A stretch of 64,000 nt of DNA from Prionace glauca. Taxonomy: Eukaryota; Chordata; Chondrichthyes; Carcharhiniformes; Carcharhinidae. This document shows, piece by piece, positions 44,702 to 54,879 of the stretch. The position numbers and the translations under genes were made by a program. Numbering within the stretch: position 1 is the first letter of the stretch; every line of letters begins with the position of its first letter. The stretch lies in assembly GCA_037974335.1 (NCBI GenBank), contig CM075760.1, positions 17,285,059 through 17,349,058 on the forward strand, read 5' to 3'. Under the pieces are notes generated by a model that made no database searches, was not told where the DNA came from, and was given only the letters and a program-made list of their open reading frames with translations.

Positions 44702-45344
44702 GAAAGGTGTTCGCAAATTCCTTGTACTTTCGATGAAAAAGGTATTTAATAGCTTTATATTTATTCAGACAAATGCTGCCAAGCATATTTTCAGCTTCTC
44801 TGGAGAAAGTAATGTTCGGAAATTGCTAATGAACAGCAACCGACTATTTTAAGTTTTTTTTTTCGGAAAAAAAATCATTCAATAAGATTAGGATATTAAA
44901 TAATTGCTAACCTCAAATACATTTTAGACAAAATTAAACATGTCTTTGTGAATTTACACAATTTTGTGAAATTTTTCATAAAATTCAGCATTTCTGATTT
45001 TGGAGAAAGCATTTCAAGCTGAGGTCAGTGCAAAGATAATATGACTGTAACATCGAGATTCTGATAATATTCAGCACCAAACTGAAATCATACAGACTTC
45101 CCTCACCCTATGGGTTAATCACCACCTTTCAGATGGTGATTAACTATGTTAGTCTGCACCTAAACCTATTAAATTGTCTTGTAGACTTGATGACTTGCTG
45201 ATATGTGCAGGTGTCAAAATAGGAAAGTTTCTTTCTTGGCAATGCATCAAACAATTTATCATTTCTTATTTGACACAAAGCATTTGAGGCCGAGGCCAGA
45301 GCGAAGATACTATGGGTGTAACATCGAGATTCAGATAATGTTCA
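44702..45344. other. no gene recognised
   Basis: AT-rich. GCATTTCTGATTTTGGAGAA near 44988 and a related phrase near 45265 (GCATTTGAGGCCGAGGCCAG), each followed by AACATCGAGATTC, suggest a small direct duplication about 270 bp apart (44985-45075 and 45255-45345). Confidence 0.4.
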
Positions 45345-45652
45345 GGAACAAAATGGCCCGGCCGATGAAGGTATGCTTTAAGGTGCAAGGGGCAAGGTTT
45401 AAAGGAGATGGACATGGAGGATTTTTTGCACAGAGAGTAGGGGGTTCCTGGAACTCGCTGCCGGGAAGAGATAGTAGAAGCGGATGCAGTTGTGACTTTT
45501 AAGTCACTTAACAAATACATAAATAGGATGGGAATAGAGGGATATGGTCCCGGAAGGATAGGGGGTTTTAGATGAGTCTGGCAGCATGGTCAGTGAAGGT
45601 TTGAAGGGCCGAAGGGCATGTCCCTGTGCTGTAATTTTCTCTGTTCTTTGTA
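45345..45652 (+). mobile_element. CR1-like LINE 3' end
   Basis: Follows ORF2 C-terminal order (a frame with FKGDGHGGFFAQRVGGSWNS), then 3' UTR with GGGCCGAAGGGCATGTCCCT and a TTCTCTGTTCTTTGT tail. Frame broken once or more. Confidence 0.8.
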
Positions 45653-46079
45653 CTGCCATTTTTCTTAACCCAAAACTGACCTTCAGACCCTGTAGCTCTA
45701 TATTTAACCCCTCCATCTCTGACATCTTCTCCAGTCACACAACCCTGTGAGATGTCTGCACTGATCTTATTGTGGCATCATGAGCGTTCCACATACAACA
45801 TGAGTTGTCTCTATAAATTCTCATCTTGACCATTTCAATTGAAATTTCAAGGCGAGCAGAGCTTTTTGAGCAGCATGGTTCAGATTCCCATCCTCTTTAA
45901 TGTGAACAAGTTGTTTCTGATTTCACTACAGAGGTTGTCTATTAAACATTGACTGAACAGAGGGGGTGAATGTGAGAAGCTGAAGTTTCCAGTTGAAGAG
46001 GTTCCCAGTGTCTCTGAACAGCTGAACTGGGGAAGCCTTTGGGCAGAGACTGCGCTGCTGCTATTTCCCTTCCTGACCA

Positions 46080-46574
46080 CCGGGGGTCGCTGTAACACGC
46101 CCGGGCGCTGCTCCGCGCAGTGTCACCTCTTGTGCCGCTGCTCGTTGGTGAAACATCCGGGTCCTGAAAAGAGGCGGGGACAGCCGCCATATTTCCGTGA
46201 CGTCACCATCAGCCCCCCCCCCCGGTCGAGGAAAAAGCGGCGGTTGAGAAATGTAGAAAGTGAGAGAAATTCCCACCCGGAAATCCCGCCCGGAGCGGAA
46301 TTAAAATTAAATAAAATACATATTTTTATCAAGAGGCAGGTGGCGGAACCGCGCATGTGCTGTAGTATTTTCCCAGAGCGCACCGCGCGGGAGTGATTTA
46401 AAAACAGACGGAATAAAAACAGAAAAGATTTTCCCGAATGGTGAAGGAACCGAAAGTCTGACGGTGAGGATTTGAATAATAATCATCAAGATTCAAAATA
46501 TTAAAAGATTAAAATGTAACTGCCTGGGCGCATGTGCGGGAGGTGAATTCCCCCAGAGTGCAGCGCGTGGGACG
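46080..46574. promoter_or_regulatory. CpG-rich promoter-like region
   Basis: CpG-dense sequence with GCCGCCATATTTCCG followed at once by TGACGTCACC (a YY1/ETS-like pair and a full CRE near 46197-46206), GGGCGCTGCTCCGCGC and GAGGCGGGG. It leads into the 33-bp array at 46575. No coding exon was identified next to it, so the gene it serves is unknown. Confidence 0.55.
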
Positions 46575-46771
46575 CCGTCTCCCCGGCAACGCAACATGGC
46601 CGCTGGCCGTCTCCCCTGGCAACGCAACATGGCCGACGGCCGTCTCCCCTGGCAACACAAGATGGCCGCTGGCCGTCTCCCCTGGCAACACAAGATGGCC
46701 GCCGGCCGTCTCCCCTGGCAACGCAAGATGGCCGCCGGCCGTCTCCCCTGGCAACGCAAGATGGCCGCTGG
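46575..46771 (+). repeat. 33-bp promoter-type tandem repeat, 6 copies
   Basis: Unit CCGTCTCCCCTGGCAACGC followed by AAGATGGCCGCTGG, six times head to tail (first unit 32 bp). Each unit has a YY1-like AAGATGGCCGC and an RFX/X-box-like CCTGGCAAC. Because 33 is divisible by three, all frames stay open, so the repetitive frames (RLPWQRKMAAG type) are artefacts. Confidence 0.92.
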
Positions 46772-47004
46772 CAAACTGATTGTGGCGCAGGCGCAGTGAG
46801 GTCTGCCTGCAGCCCATTGTCCAGATTGCCCCCCAGTGGATGTGGTGGGGATGGTGCAGCAGATGGAGCAACAATCCCAGTTTCAATGGGGGGAGAGAAG
46901 CTGCAATGCTGCTCCCTGTTGTTCACTCCTCTCCCCAGTCTCAGCATTGCAGAGTGTTTAAACAAAAGGGTGCATTGTCACAGCAGCACCGAGACCTGCA
47001 GTTT

Positions 47005-47272
47005 AAGGTTATTTATTAGTGTCACTAGTAAGTCGGTTTACATTAACAATGCAATGAAGTTACTGTGAGAATTCCCCTAGACTCTACATTCCTGTTGGGG
47101 TAACACTGAGGGAGAATTTAAGTACGGCCCAATGCCCCCTAACCCAGCACGTCTTTCAGACTGGGGAAGGAAACCGGAGAAAACCCACACAGACACGGGG
47201 ACAAGGTGCAAATGACCCACAGGTCCCTGGCACAGTGAGGCTGCAGTGTTAACCACTGTCCCACCATGCTGA
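47005..47272 (-). repeat. SINE with TTCACAGTAACTTCATTG-type tail
   Basis: Left end TTATTTATTAGTGTCACTAG with GCAATGAAGTTACTGTGA is the tail complement. The core complement is at 47165-47200 and the head complement at 47245-47272. Near full length. Confidence 0.85.
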
Positions 47273-47394
47273 CACTGGGGCAAATGTATTTGGGGGGAAC
47301 ACAGGGCAGGTGGGGGTATCACTAACTCAATTTGATGAGGGGGGGGGGGCATCAGGAAAAATCAGGCTGCTCTGCCCAGTGTCACCAATTTAGA

Positions 47395-47515
47395 ATCCTA
47401 TGAGTCAATGAACTGAAACTCTCCAGGCCAGTTAACATCATGGTAAAGCTCCTCTGTACCATTCCCAGTTCTACCACATCCCTCCTATCCCGGGGATCCC
47501 AGAACTGAACCATTT
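47395..47515 (-). mobile_element. degenerate LINE fragment
   Basis: ACATCATGGTAAAGCTCCTC and CCATTCCCAGTTCTACCACA are the complement of the CR1 C-terminal RRFTMM region. Abuts the plus-strand LINE piece that follows. Confidence 0.6.
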
Positions 47516-48165
47516 TTTCAAAGAAGTGACCAGATGTGTCGATGAGGGCAATGTTTCTGATGTAGTCTTCTTGGACTTCAGCAGGGCTTTTGACAAGATC
47601 TCACACGGGAGACTAATCGGGAACTTAAGATCCCATGGGATCCAAGGACATGTGTTAAATTGGATCCGGAATTAGCTGAGTTACAGGAAACAGAGGGTGA
47701 TGGTGACTGGGAGGGGGGATTTTCAGACTGAAAGCTTGTATCCAGTGGGATCCCACAGGGATCGATGTTGGGGCCCTTATTGTTTGTGGTTTATTTAAAT
47801 AACTTAGTCTTAAATGCAAGATGTTCATCAGTAAGTTTGTGGATGATAGGAGAATTGTTCGGGTGGGAAAGGGGAGGATAGCCTCAGATTACAGGGGGAT
47901 AGAGACGGGCGGATCAGTGGCAATGGGGATCAACGTGAGGTGATGCACTCGGGCAGGGAAAACAAGACAAGAGACTACATGATGAACAGTAGGATCCCGG
48001 GAAGCTCCGAGGATCAGAGGGAGCTCGGTGTGCATGTACACCGGTCCCTTAAGGTAACAGGACAGGTGGGTAAAGTGGTTAAGGAGATTCACCGTTCACT
48101 TCTTTATTAGCCGAGTGTTTAAGAGTGGGGAGGTTATGCTGGAATGATATAAAATGTTGGTTAGG
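47516..48165 (+). mobile_element. LINE RT fragment
   Basis: GTCTTCTTGGACTTCAGCAG encodes VFLDFSRAFDK, then GGGATCCCACAGGGATCGAT (GIPQGSML) at 47747-47766, TGGATGATAGG (FADD equivalent, changed) near 47840, and GGTGATGCACTC. Internal stops occur. 5' and 3' ends are missing. Confidence 0.8.
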
Positions 48166-48199
48166 CATAAGGAAGGAGGAATGAGAGTGAGATGGAGAG

Positions 48200-48345
48200 G
48201 TTTGATTTTTATACATTCATGGGACATGGGCAACACTGGCTGGCCCACCATTTACTGCCCATCTCTCGGTTCCCGAGGGCAGTTCAGAGTAAACCACATT
48301 ACTGTGGATCTGGAGTCACATATAGGCCAGACCGGGTAAGGACAA
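48200..48345 (+). repeat. interspersed repeat of unknown family
   Basis: TACATTCATGGGACATGGGC and AGGCCAGACCGGGTAAGGAC belong to a repeat whose other parts appear at 10765-10885, 39575-39665 and 60075-60190. It is not coding. Confidence 0.6.
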
Positions 48346-49062
48346 CAGATTTGTATCAGTAAACCCTGCCCTAAACCTCTCTCAGTTATTACAGTCTGGG
48401 CCTTGTATCTGTAATCTCTGCCCTAAACCTCTCTCAGTTATTACAGTCTGGGCCTTGTATCAGTAATCTCTGCCCAAAACCTCTCTCAGTTATTACAATC
48501 TGGGATTGTATCAGTAATCTCTGCTCTAAACCTCTCTCAGTGATTACAATCTGGGATTGTATCAGTAATCTCTGCCCTAAACCTCTCTCAGTTGTTACAA
48601 TCTGGGCCTTGTATCAGTAATCTCTGCCCTAAACCTCTCTCAGTTATTTCAATCTGGGATTGTATCAGTAATCTCTGCCCTAAACCTCTCTCAGTTACTA
48701 CAATCTGGGATTGTATCAGTAATCTCTGCCCTAAACGTCTCTCAGTTATTACAATCTGGGATTGTATCAGTAATCTCTGCCCTAAACGTCTCTCAGTTAT
48801 TACAATCTGGGATTGTATCAGTAATCTCTGCCCTAAACCTCTCTCAGTTATTACAATCTGGGCCTTGTATCAGTAATCACCGCCCTAAACCTCTCTCAGT
48901 TATTTCAATCTGGGATTGTATCAGTAATCTCTGCCCTAAACCTCTCTCAGTTATTACAATCTGGGATTGTATCAGTAATCTCTGCCCTAAACCTCTCTCA
49001 GTTATTACAATCTGGGCCTTGCATCAGTAATCTCTGCCCTAAACCTCTCTCAGTTATTATAA
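48346..49062 (+). repeat. 51-bp minisatellite, about 14 copies
   Basis: Unit TTGTATCAGTAATCTCTGCC followed by CTAAACCTCTCTCAGTTATT and ACAATCTGGGA. Some units have GGGCCTTGT in place of GGGATTGT. A frame of 17-residue repeats runs through it only because 51 is a multiple of three. Confidence 0.95.
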
Positions 49063-49386
49063 AAATTGTTACTGAGGAGGAATTAACAGTGAGTTTAGTT
49101 TCATGTTGAACAGGATGAGAGTTCCTGTTGTCACCTTCTTAAAATTTTATCTTCATCTTTACAAATGTAATGATAAGTAAGAGAAAACTACCCACAGTGA
49201 CCCCCAAAAACTAGACACTATAAATCCGACCTCCAAACAATGAATCTCTTCCCAACCTCAAAGCAGATGAACAGCCTGTCCCCAGTGTGAACTGGGTATA
49301 GAGTGAACTGGAATGATTCCCTGAACCCAGTCTCTCATCAGTGTGAAAATCATTGATGAGAAATGAGTAATCGACAATTTTGGGGT

Positions 49387-50343
49387 GGCACAGTGACACA
49401 GTGGGTTAGCACTGCTGCCACGCAGTTGCAGGGACCCAGGTTCGATTCCCGGGGGCACAGTGACACAGTGGGTTAGCACTGCTGCCACGCAGTTGCAGAG
49501 ACCCAGGTTTGATTCCTGGAGGCACAGTGACACAGTGGGTTAGCACTGCTGCCACGTAGTTGCAGGGGCCCAGGTCCGATTCCCGGGGGCACAGTGACAC
49601 AGTGGGTTAGCACTGCTGCCACGCAGTTGCAGAGACCCAGGTTCGATTCCCGGGGGCACAGTGACACAGTGGGTTAGCACTGCTGCCACGCAGTTGCAGA
49701 GACCCAGGTTCGATTCCCGGGGGCACAGTGGGTTAGCACTGCTGCCACGCAGTTGCAGGGGCCCAGGTTCGATTCCCGGGGGCACAGTGACACAGTGGGT
49801 TAGCACTGCTGCCATGCAGTTGCAGAGACCCAGGTTCGATTCCCGGGGGCACAGTGACACAGTGGGTTAGCACTGCTGCCACGCAGTTGCAGGGGCCCAG
49901 GTTCGATTCCCGGGGGCACAGTGACATAGTGGGTTAGCACTGCTGCCACGCAGTTGCAGAGACCCAGGTTCGATTCCCGGGGGCACAGTGACACAGTGGG
50001 TTAGCACTGCTGCCACGCAGTTGCAGAGATCCAGGTTCGATTCCCGGGGGCACAGTGACACAGTGGGTTAGCACTGCTGCCACGCAGTTGCAGAAGCCCA
50101 GGTTCGATTCCCGGGGGCACAGTGACACAGTGGGTTAGCACTGCTGCCACGTAGTTGCAGGGACCCGGGTTCGATTCCCGGGGGCACAGTGACACAGTGG
50201 GTAGGCACTGCTGCCACGTAGTTGCAGAGACCCAGGTTTGATTCCCGTGGGCACAGTGACACAGTGGGTTAGCACTGCTGCCACGTAGTTGCAGGGGCCC
50301 AGGTCCGATTCCCGGGGGCACAGTGACACAGTGGGTTAGCACT
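49387..50343 (+). repeat. 67-bp satellite made of a tRNA-derived SINE head, about 14 copies
   Basis: Unit GGCACAGTGACACAGTGGGT, then TAGCACTGCTGCCACGCAGT, TGCAGAGACCCA and GGTTCGATTCCCGGG. It is the 5' tRNA-like head of the local SINE family, with an A-box-like part (ACACAGTGGGTTAGC) and a good B box (GGTTCGATTCC), repeated head to tail. One unit near 49735 is shortened. The array ends exactly where a minus-strand SINE tail begins at 50344. Confidence 0.93.
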
Positions 50344-50757
50344 GAACAAAGAACAATGAACAACACAGCATGGGAAACAGGCCCTTCGGCCCAACGAGCC
50401 CACGCTGCCATCTTAACAATGTGTTTTTCCTCCACCTCCCTCGACCCATGTCTATGCTTATGGTACCCCCATTGGAAACCAGATTGAGGAGAGAATAATG
50501 TAGGGACAATTTGTTACACCAATCAGCCTAATAGCACATCTTTGGGGTGTGGAAGGAAACCGGAGCTCCCAGAGGAAACCCACGCAAGCACAGGGAGAAT
50601 GCGCAAACTCGCACAGAAACTGGCCCAAATCCATGTATCTGCACAGCAAACAGTGATAGTCACTGAGCTGTTGTGGTGCCCATCTGCTGGTCCAGTTTTA
50701 AGCATACACAAAAGACGCAAAGTACTAGGCTACTCTCGAAACATCCTCTACCTTCTT
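50344..50757 (-). repeat. SINE with TTCTTTGTTC-type tail
   Basis: Complement of the tail at 50344-50400 (ACAGGCCCTTCGGCCCAACG), core complement at 50555-50600 (AGGAAACCCACGCAAGC) and head-like complement near 50640-50690. Same family as 25531-25945. Confidence 0.85.
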
Positions 50758-50972
50758 CTCACCTCGTAACCTTCTTCACTCCAATGAAAATAACCTCAAG
50801 TCCCTCAGCCTTTCCTCATAAGACCTTCCCACCATACCAGGCAACATCCTGATAAACCTCCTTTGCACCCTTTCCAATGCCTCCACATCCTTCTTATAAT
50901 GCGGCGACCAGAACTATACACAATACTCCAAGTGCGGCCGCACCAGAGTTTTGTACAGTTGTAACACGATCA
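50758..50972 (-). mobile_element. CR1-like LINE fragment
   Basis: Complement of the ORF2 C-terminal part: CTCAGCCTTTCCTCATAAGA, CCAGGCAACATCCTGATAAA, ACTCCAAGTGCGGCCGCACC. Nearly identical to 61130-61310. Confidence 0.85.
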
Positions 50973-50989
50973 GGATATTGATTTTGATG

Positions 50990-51080
50990 ATCAACCATGA
51001 TAATCCTGAACGGTGGGGCAGGCTCGAAGGGCCAAATGGCCTATTCCTGATTCTATTTTCTACGCATGTTTCTATGTAAC
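50990..51080 (+). repeat. CR1-like 3' tail fragment
   Basis: GGGGCAGGCTCGAAGGGCCA and AATGGCCTATTCCTGATTCT ending in TTTCTATG; the family's 3' terminal signature. Confidence 0.75.
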
Positions 51081-51173
51081 AGAACTGGGGTTATTTTTCA
51101 ATCCAGCAGAAACAGACCCAAAGAAATGCGACTCAGTCTCAATATGAAAAACAGCAAAATCCAATCACAATAG

Positions 51174-51881
51174 TTACTTGTGAATCCGCTGGTGTGTCAG
51201 CAGAGTGGACGACTGACTGAATCCCTTCCCACACACACAGCAGATGTATGGCTTCTCCCCAGTGTGAACCCGCTGGTGTCTCAGCAGATTGGCTGAGTGA
51301 GTGAATCCCTTCTCACACTGGGAGCAGGTGAACGGCCTCTCCCCAGTGTGAACCCGCTGGTGTTTTGCTCGGTTGGATGACTCCTTGAATTTTTTCCCAC
51401 ACACGGGGCAGGTGAATGGTCTGTCCTCCGTGTGAATTCGCTGGTGTTTCGCTAGATTGGCCGGCTGGCTGAATCCCTTCCCACACTGGGAGCAAGTGAA
51501 CGGCCTCTCCCCAGTGTGAACTCGCTGGTGTAATGTGAGGTTGAATGACTGATTGAAGCCCTTCCCACACACACAGCAGGTGAATGGCCTCTCCTTAGTG
51601 TGAATCCTTTGGTGTATACGCAAGCTGGATGACTGAATGAATCCCCTCCCGCATCGGGAGCAGGTGAATGGCCTCTCCCCGGTGTGACTGCGTCGATGAG
51701 TTTCCAGCTGTGATGGGTATTTGAATCCCTTTCCACAGTCCCCACATTTCCATGCCATCTCCTTGTTCTGACTGCAATTATGTTCCAAAAGGCTGGATGG
51801 TTGGTTGAAGTCTTGTCCACACACAGAACACGTGTACAGTTTCTCCCCACTGTCAACGGTGCATTTTTCTTCTATATTCAA
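51174..51881 (-). CDS. C2H2 zinc-finger gene A (5' end unresolved)
   Basis: Minus-strand frame of 235 codons ending TAA at 51174. It has seven standard C2H2 fingers (from [10 protein letters not shown] at about 51750 to [10 protein letters not shown], last motif HQRIHK) with TGERPF-type linkers, plus an upstream degenerate finger (CSVCGQDF, then EHNC) lacking its second His pair. Such arrays normally bind DNA in the nucleus. No KRAB, SCAN or BTB domain is visible. There is no ATG at the frame start: where gene C has ATG ([10 protein letters not shown]), this gene reads ATA ([10 protein letters not shown]), and a TAA lies six codons upstream of the frame start. ATG 51758 just before finger 2 (MAWKCGDC) could start a 194-residue protein; otherwise an upstream exon is needed. 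Confidence 0.85.
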   Translation of the reverse strand: MNIEEKCTVDSGEKLYTCSVCGQDFNQPSSLLEHNCSQNKEMAWKCGDCGKGFKYPSQLETHRRSHTGERPFTCSRCGRGFIQSSSLRIHQRIHTKERPFTCCVCGKGFNQSFNLTLHQRVHTGERPFTCSQCGKGFSQPANLAKHQRIHTEDRPFTCPVCGKKFKESSNRAKHQRVHTGERPFTCSQCEKGFTHSANLLRHQRVHTGEKPYICCVCGKGFSQSSTLLTHQRIHK

Positions 51882-52564
51882 AACACAATGATATTCAGGT
51901 TACAATAACTTGGCCAACTCCATCAGGTTCAGATACCATGTTTGGTTTTCGTTTCCCCACTGCAAATCCTCCTCTTCTAACACCCGATCAAACTGATTTA
52001 AAACAGGGAAAAGGGAGTGAGAAAGAACCCACAAAAGCAAGTAGTGAAATTGAGCTGATTGAGTCTGATATTTTGTGGGAGTGAGGAAAAGATAAACATA
52101 AAAGCTTCTGAATTGTCATAAAAACCCAACTGGTTCACTAAAGTCCTTCAGGGATGGGTATGTGCCACCTGGGCTGGGGCTACACAAGAATCTGGGCACT
52201 GTGTGAGGTGACAGAGAGAAGTGGGAGAGGCAGTGGCAAAGGAGAGCGATTTCAAACATCTAAACTCAACAGGAACTTTGACAGAATCCCCCAAACTCTC
52301 AATCTCCATCATCTGTAAGGACCAAGGTAGCAGGTAGGTGTGAACACCATCACCTCCAAGCTCCCTTCTAACTCACACACCATTCTAACTTGTCTGACAT
52401 CCACTACTAAAAGAACAGAAATTTCTTCCATATAAATACTGGGAAGACTGAACCCATTGATTTCAGTTCCCTATACAACTTCATTTCCCTCACCAGCAAA
52501 TCTATCCTTCTTCCTGGCAACTGTCTTGGAGTGAAATATTTCACTCCAAGGTGAGCTTCCAGCC
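51882..52564. other. 5' flank or intron of zinc-finger gene A
   Basis: Near 51890-51945 the complement keeps similarity to the sequence just before gene C's start (TCTGACAAAGTTCCCCGAGT against a diverged form). That supports shared ancestry of A and C beyond the fingers. The rest is unassigned. Confidence 0.45.
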
Positions 52565-52985
52565 ACACAAAGAACAAAGAACAACACAGCACGGGAAACA
52601 GGCCCTTCGGCCCAACAAGCCCGCGCTGCCATTTTAACATTCTGAGTTCCCTCTTCTCCCTCTGATCTTTGTCTACACCTATTGGACTCCAGAATAAAGG
52701 AACGATAACCAGATTGAGGGAAGGCTAATTTAGGGACAATTTGTTACACCAATCAGCTAAAAGCACGTTTTTGGGGGTGTGGGAGGAAACCGGAGCATCC
52801 GGAGAAAACCCAAGCAAGCACGGAGAGAATGTGCAAACTCCCACAGACACCGGCCCAAATCCATGTATCTGCACAGCAAACAATGATAGTCACTGAGCTG
52901 TCGTGTTGCCACTCAGATGGTCCAGTTTAAGCACACACTAACGACATGAAGCACGAGGCAACTCTTGATGCAACACCCAAGAGCA
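52565..52985 (-). repeat. SINE with TTCTTTGTTC-type tail
   Basis: AGGCCCTTCGGCCCAACAAG, GGGACAATTTGTTACACCAA, GGAGGAAACCGGAGCATCCG and GACATGAAGCACGAGGCAAC. Same family and orientation as 50344-50757 and 25531-25945. Confidence 0.87.
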
Positions 52986-53321
52986 GCCCTCACACGACCC
53001 ACCGTGTGTATCCACCTTGTTGGAAAACAAGGCGCACCGAATAACATCCACATCATCATCAAGACTGCCTATTTGTGACATGAAACTCAGGAGAATAAAG
53101 ATATAGAGGGAGAATGGAATGGTCTGAATTGCTCTACAGAGAGTTGCCATGGATTTGAGTTGCCAAATGGATTTCTTCTGTGCTGTAATGATTGCATCAC
53201 TGGAAATATATATGACTGTTACACTACATTATTCTACCCTCTCCTTTCCTTTTCTATGTACAGTATGATTTGCCTCGAGAGCATGCAAAAAACAATACTT
53301 TTCATTATACCCTAATCCAAG

Positions 53322-53484
53322 GATAGAATCCCTACAGTGCAGAAGAAGGTCATTCGGCCCACCGAGTCTGTACCAACCACAATCCCACTGAGGACCTATT
53401 CCTGCAACTCCACATACTTACCCGCTAATCCCCTGACACTGTGGCCAATTTATTATGGTCAATCAACCTAATCTACATATCTTT
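53322..53484 (-). repeat. SINE 3' part, cut by the next element
   Basis: AGAATCCCTACAGTGCAGAA, GGCCCACCGAGTCTGTACCA and CAATCAACCTAATC are the 3' half of the V-SINE-like family. It stops at ATATCTTTGGA, where the inverted-repeat element starts. Confidence 0.85.
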
Positions 53485-54040
53485 GGAACCAAAAGAGAAA
53501 ATGCTGGAAAATCTTGGCAGGTCTGGCAGTATCTATAAGGACAGAAAAGACCTGATGTTTCAAGTCGTGATGACCCTTTGTCAAAGCTGAAAGGCCTAGA
53601 AAGTGGGAAATATTCATATGCAGGGTGAGGGAATGAAAGACGAGTCATTGCCATAGAAACTCCTGTGCTTCCCCTTTTTCTAAATATTACCTCTCTCCCA
53701 CCCATTCTCCCCCCAATCCCCCCATTTTCATCTGGCACAGCTTACTCTCTGATTTCAGCTTCTCTGCCATTAGGCCATTCACACCCGTTATTCTGTCTAT
53801 GGACTGCCGTTAGCAGCCTTTTCCTCTAGTTTCTGTGTCTATGACTCATCGGTCAGTCCCTTACCCTGCAGTATAAATATCCCCCTATTTAATGCCTTTT
53901 AGCATTGTCAAAGGGTCATCTAGAGTCGGAATGTCAGCTCTTTCCTCTCCTTACATGCTACCAGACCTGCTGAGATTTTCCAGAATTTTCTCTTTTGGTT
54001 TCAGATTCCAGATTCCAGATCTGCAGTAATTTGCTTTCAT
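53485..54040. mobile_element. foldback element with about 40-bp imperfect terminal inverted repeats
   Basis: The left end (AACCAAAAGAGAAAATGCTG, GAAAATCTTGGCAGGTCTGG) is the near reverse complement of the right end (CCAGACCTGCTGAGATTTTC, CAGAATTTTCTCTTTTGGTT). GACCCTTTGTCAAAGCTG inside the left part is mirrored by AGCATTGTCAAAGGGTCATC on the right. No transposase frame is seen, so it looks like a non-autonomous DNA transposon. A right-end scrap lies at 39690-39760. Confidence 0.75.
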
Positions 54041-54547
54041 CTGCACATTTTTAGACATGGGATATCAAATCAAATAGGTAACATTGACAAAGTGCTATAT
54101 ATTTAAAGACAAGAAATAGAGAAGCATAAATAACCTAATACATAACATATAACTACGTTAAACATATCTCTGTCCCATACTAATTTAATGTTCATTTAAA
54201 TATTAGTCCTCTCCTAGGAAAACTCCCCCTTTAATTGTGAACATTGGTTAAGAGGCTATCCTATTATCCAGATAAGTAAATCTGTCAAACTTAGGGAGTT
54301 AAAGGTTGTCAATGTCTTTGAGAGAGAAAGAAAAAAGATACCTGGGCCTAATGATACTCCTAATTCCGGTGTCCGTCTGTAACCTTTCCAGACTCTGCAG
54401 CCTCCCTGGATTCACTTCCTTTCACTTCAGTTGCTGCAGTTTCCCAATTTTCCCCAGAATGGGAATAGAAATGGAAAGGGGGAGACATTGATTTCCTCCC
54501 AGATGTTGCCCAGAGGAGGAAGTTTCACTCTGAAGCTCACTGGGCAA
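54041..54547. other. no gene recognised
   Basis: AT-rich flank leading into the CpG-rich promoter block. Frames here lack domains. Confidence 0.35.
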
Positions 54548-54775
54548 CTTCCGCCTTGTGACGTCAAAATGGTGCCCTGCCTGAATCAGCCAATAGGGAT
54601 CATTCTGATCACTGAACAACTTCCGCCTTGTGAGTCACAATGGAGGCCTGCCTGAATCAGACGACAGGAGTTAGTCTGCTCACCGGACTGCTTCCGCGTT
54701 GTGACGTCGCAATGGAGCCCAGTCTGAATCAGCCAGTAGGAATCACTCCGTTCCGCGGTGACGTCTCCGGGTTCC
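54548..54775. promoter_or_regulatory. tandem promoter module, 3-4 copies of about 71 bp
   Basis: The module is CTTCCGCCTTGTGACGTCA, AAATGGTGCC, CTGAATCAGCCAATAGG, repeated from 54548, 54619 and 54690, with a partial fourth near 54750. It contains an ETS/CRE pair (full TGACGTCA at 54559-54566), a YY1-like CAATGGAGGC, and a CCAAT box (54590-54594). In copy 2 the CRE has become TGAGTCA (54631-54637), an AP-1-type site. It lies between gene A (minus) and gene B (plus) and could serve both. Confidence 0.7.
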
Positions 54776-54879
54776 AGTGCGCAGGCCCGGACACCGTCAC
54801 GTCCCCCTCCCCCCGGGCACAGCGTCATTGTTGCCCCGCCCCCGAGTTCTGGCCATTCGGAAGCCCGGGCAGCCCGGAA

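Noticed and set aside
46493-46965. Long repetitive frames on both strands (RLPWQRKMAAG and GETAGGHLALP types)
   Set aside because: They exist only because the 33-bp repeat unit is a multiple of three; there is no start context, domain or splice support.
48592-48876. 94-codon frame of 17-residue repeats
   Set aside because: It follows a 51-bp noncoding minisatellite; every frame property comes from the period.
49387-50343. CRISPR-like array (regular repeats)
   Set aside because: Units are contiguous with no unique spacers, in a vertebrate genome; it is a tandem satellite.
49211-50435. Many overlapping 64-codon minus-strand frames (MSLCPRESNLG type)
   Set aside because: Each spans roughly three units of the 67-bp SINE-head array; shadows of a pol III-derived satellite.
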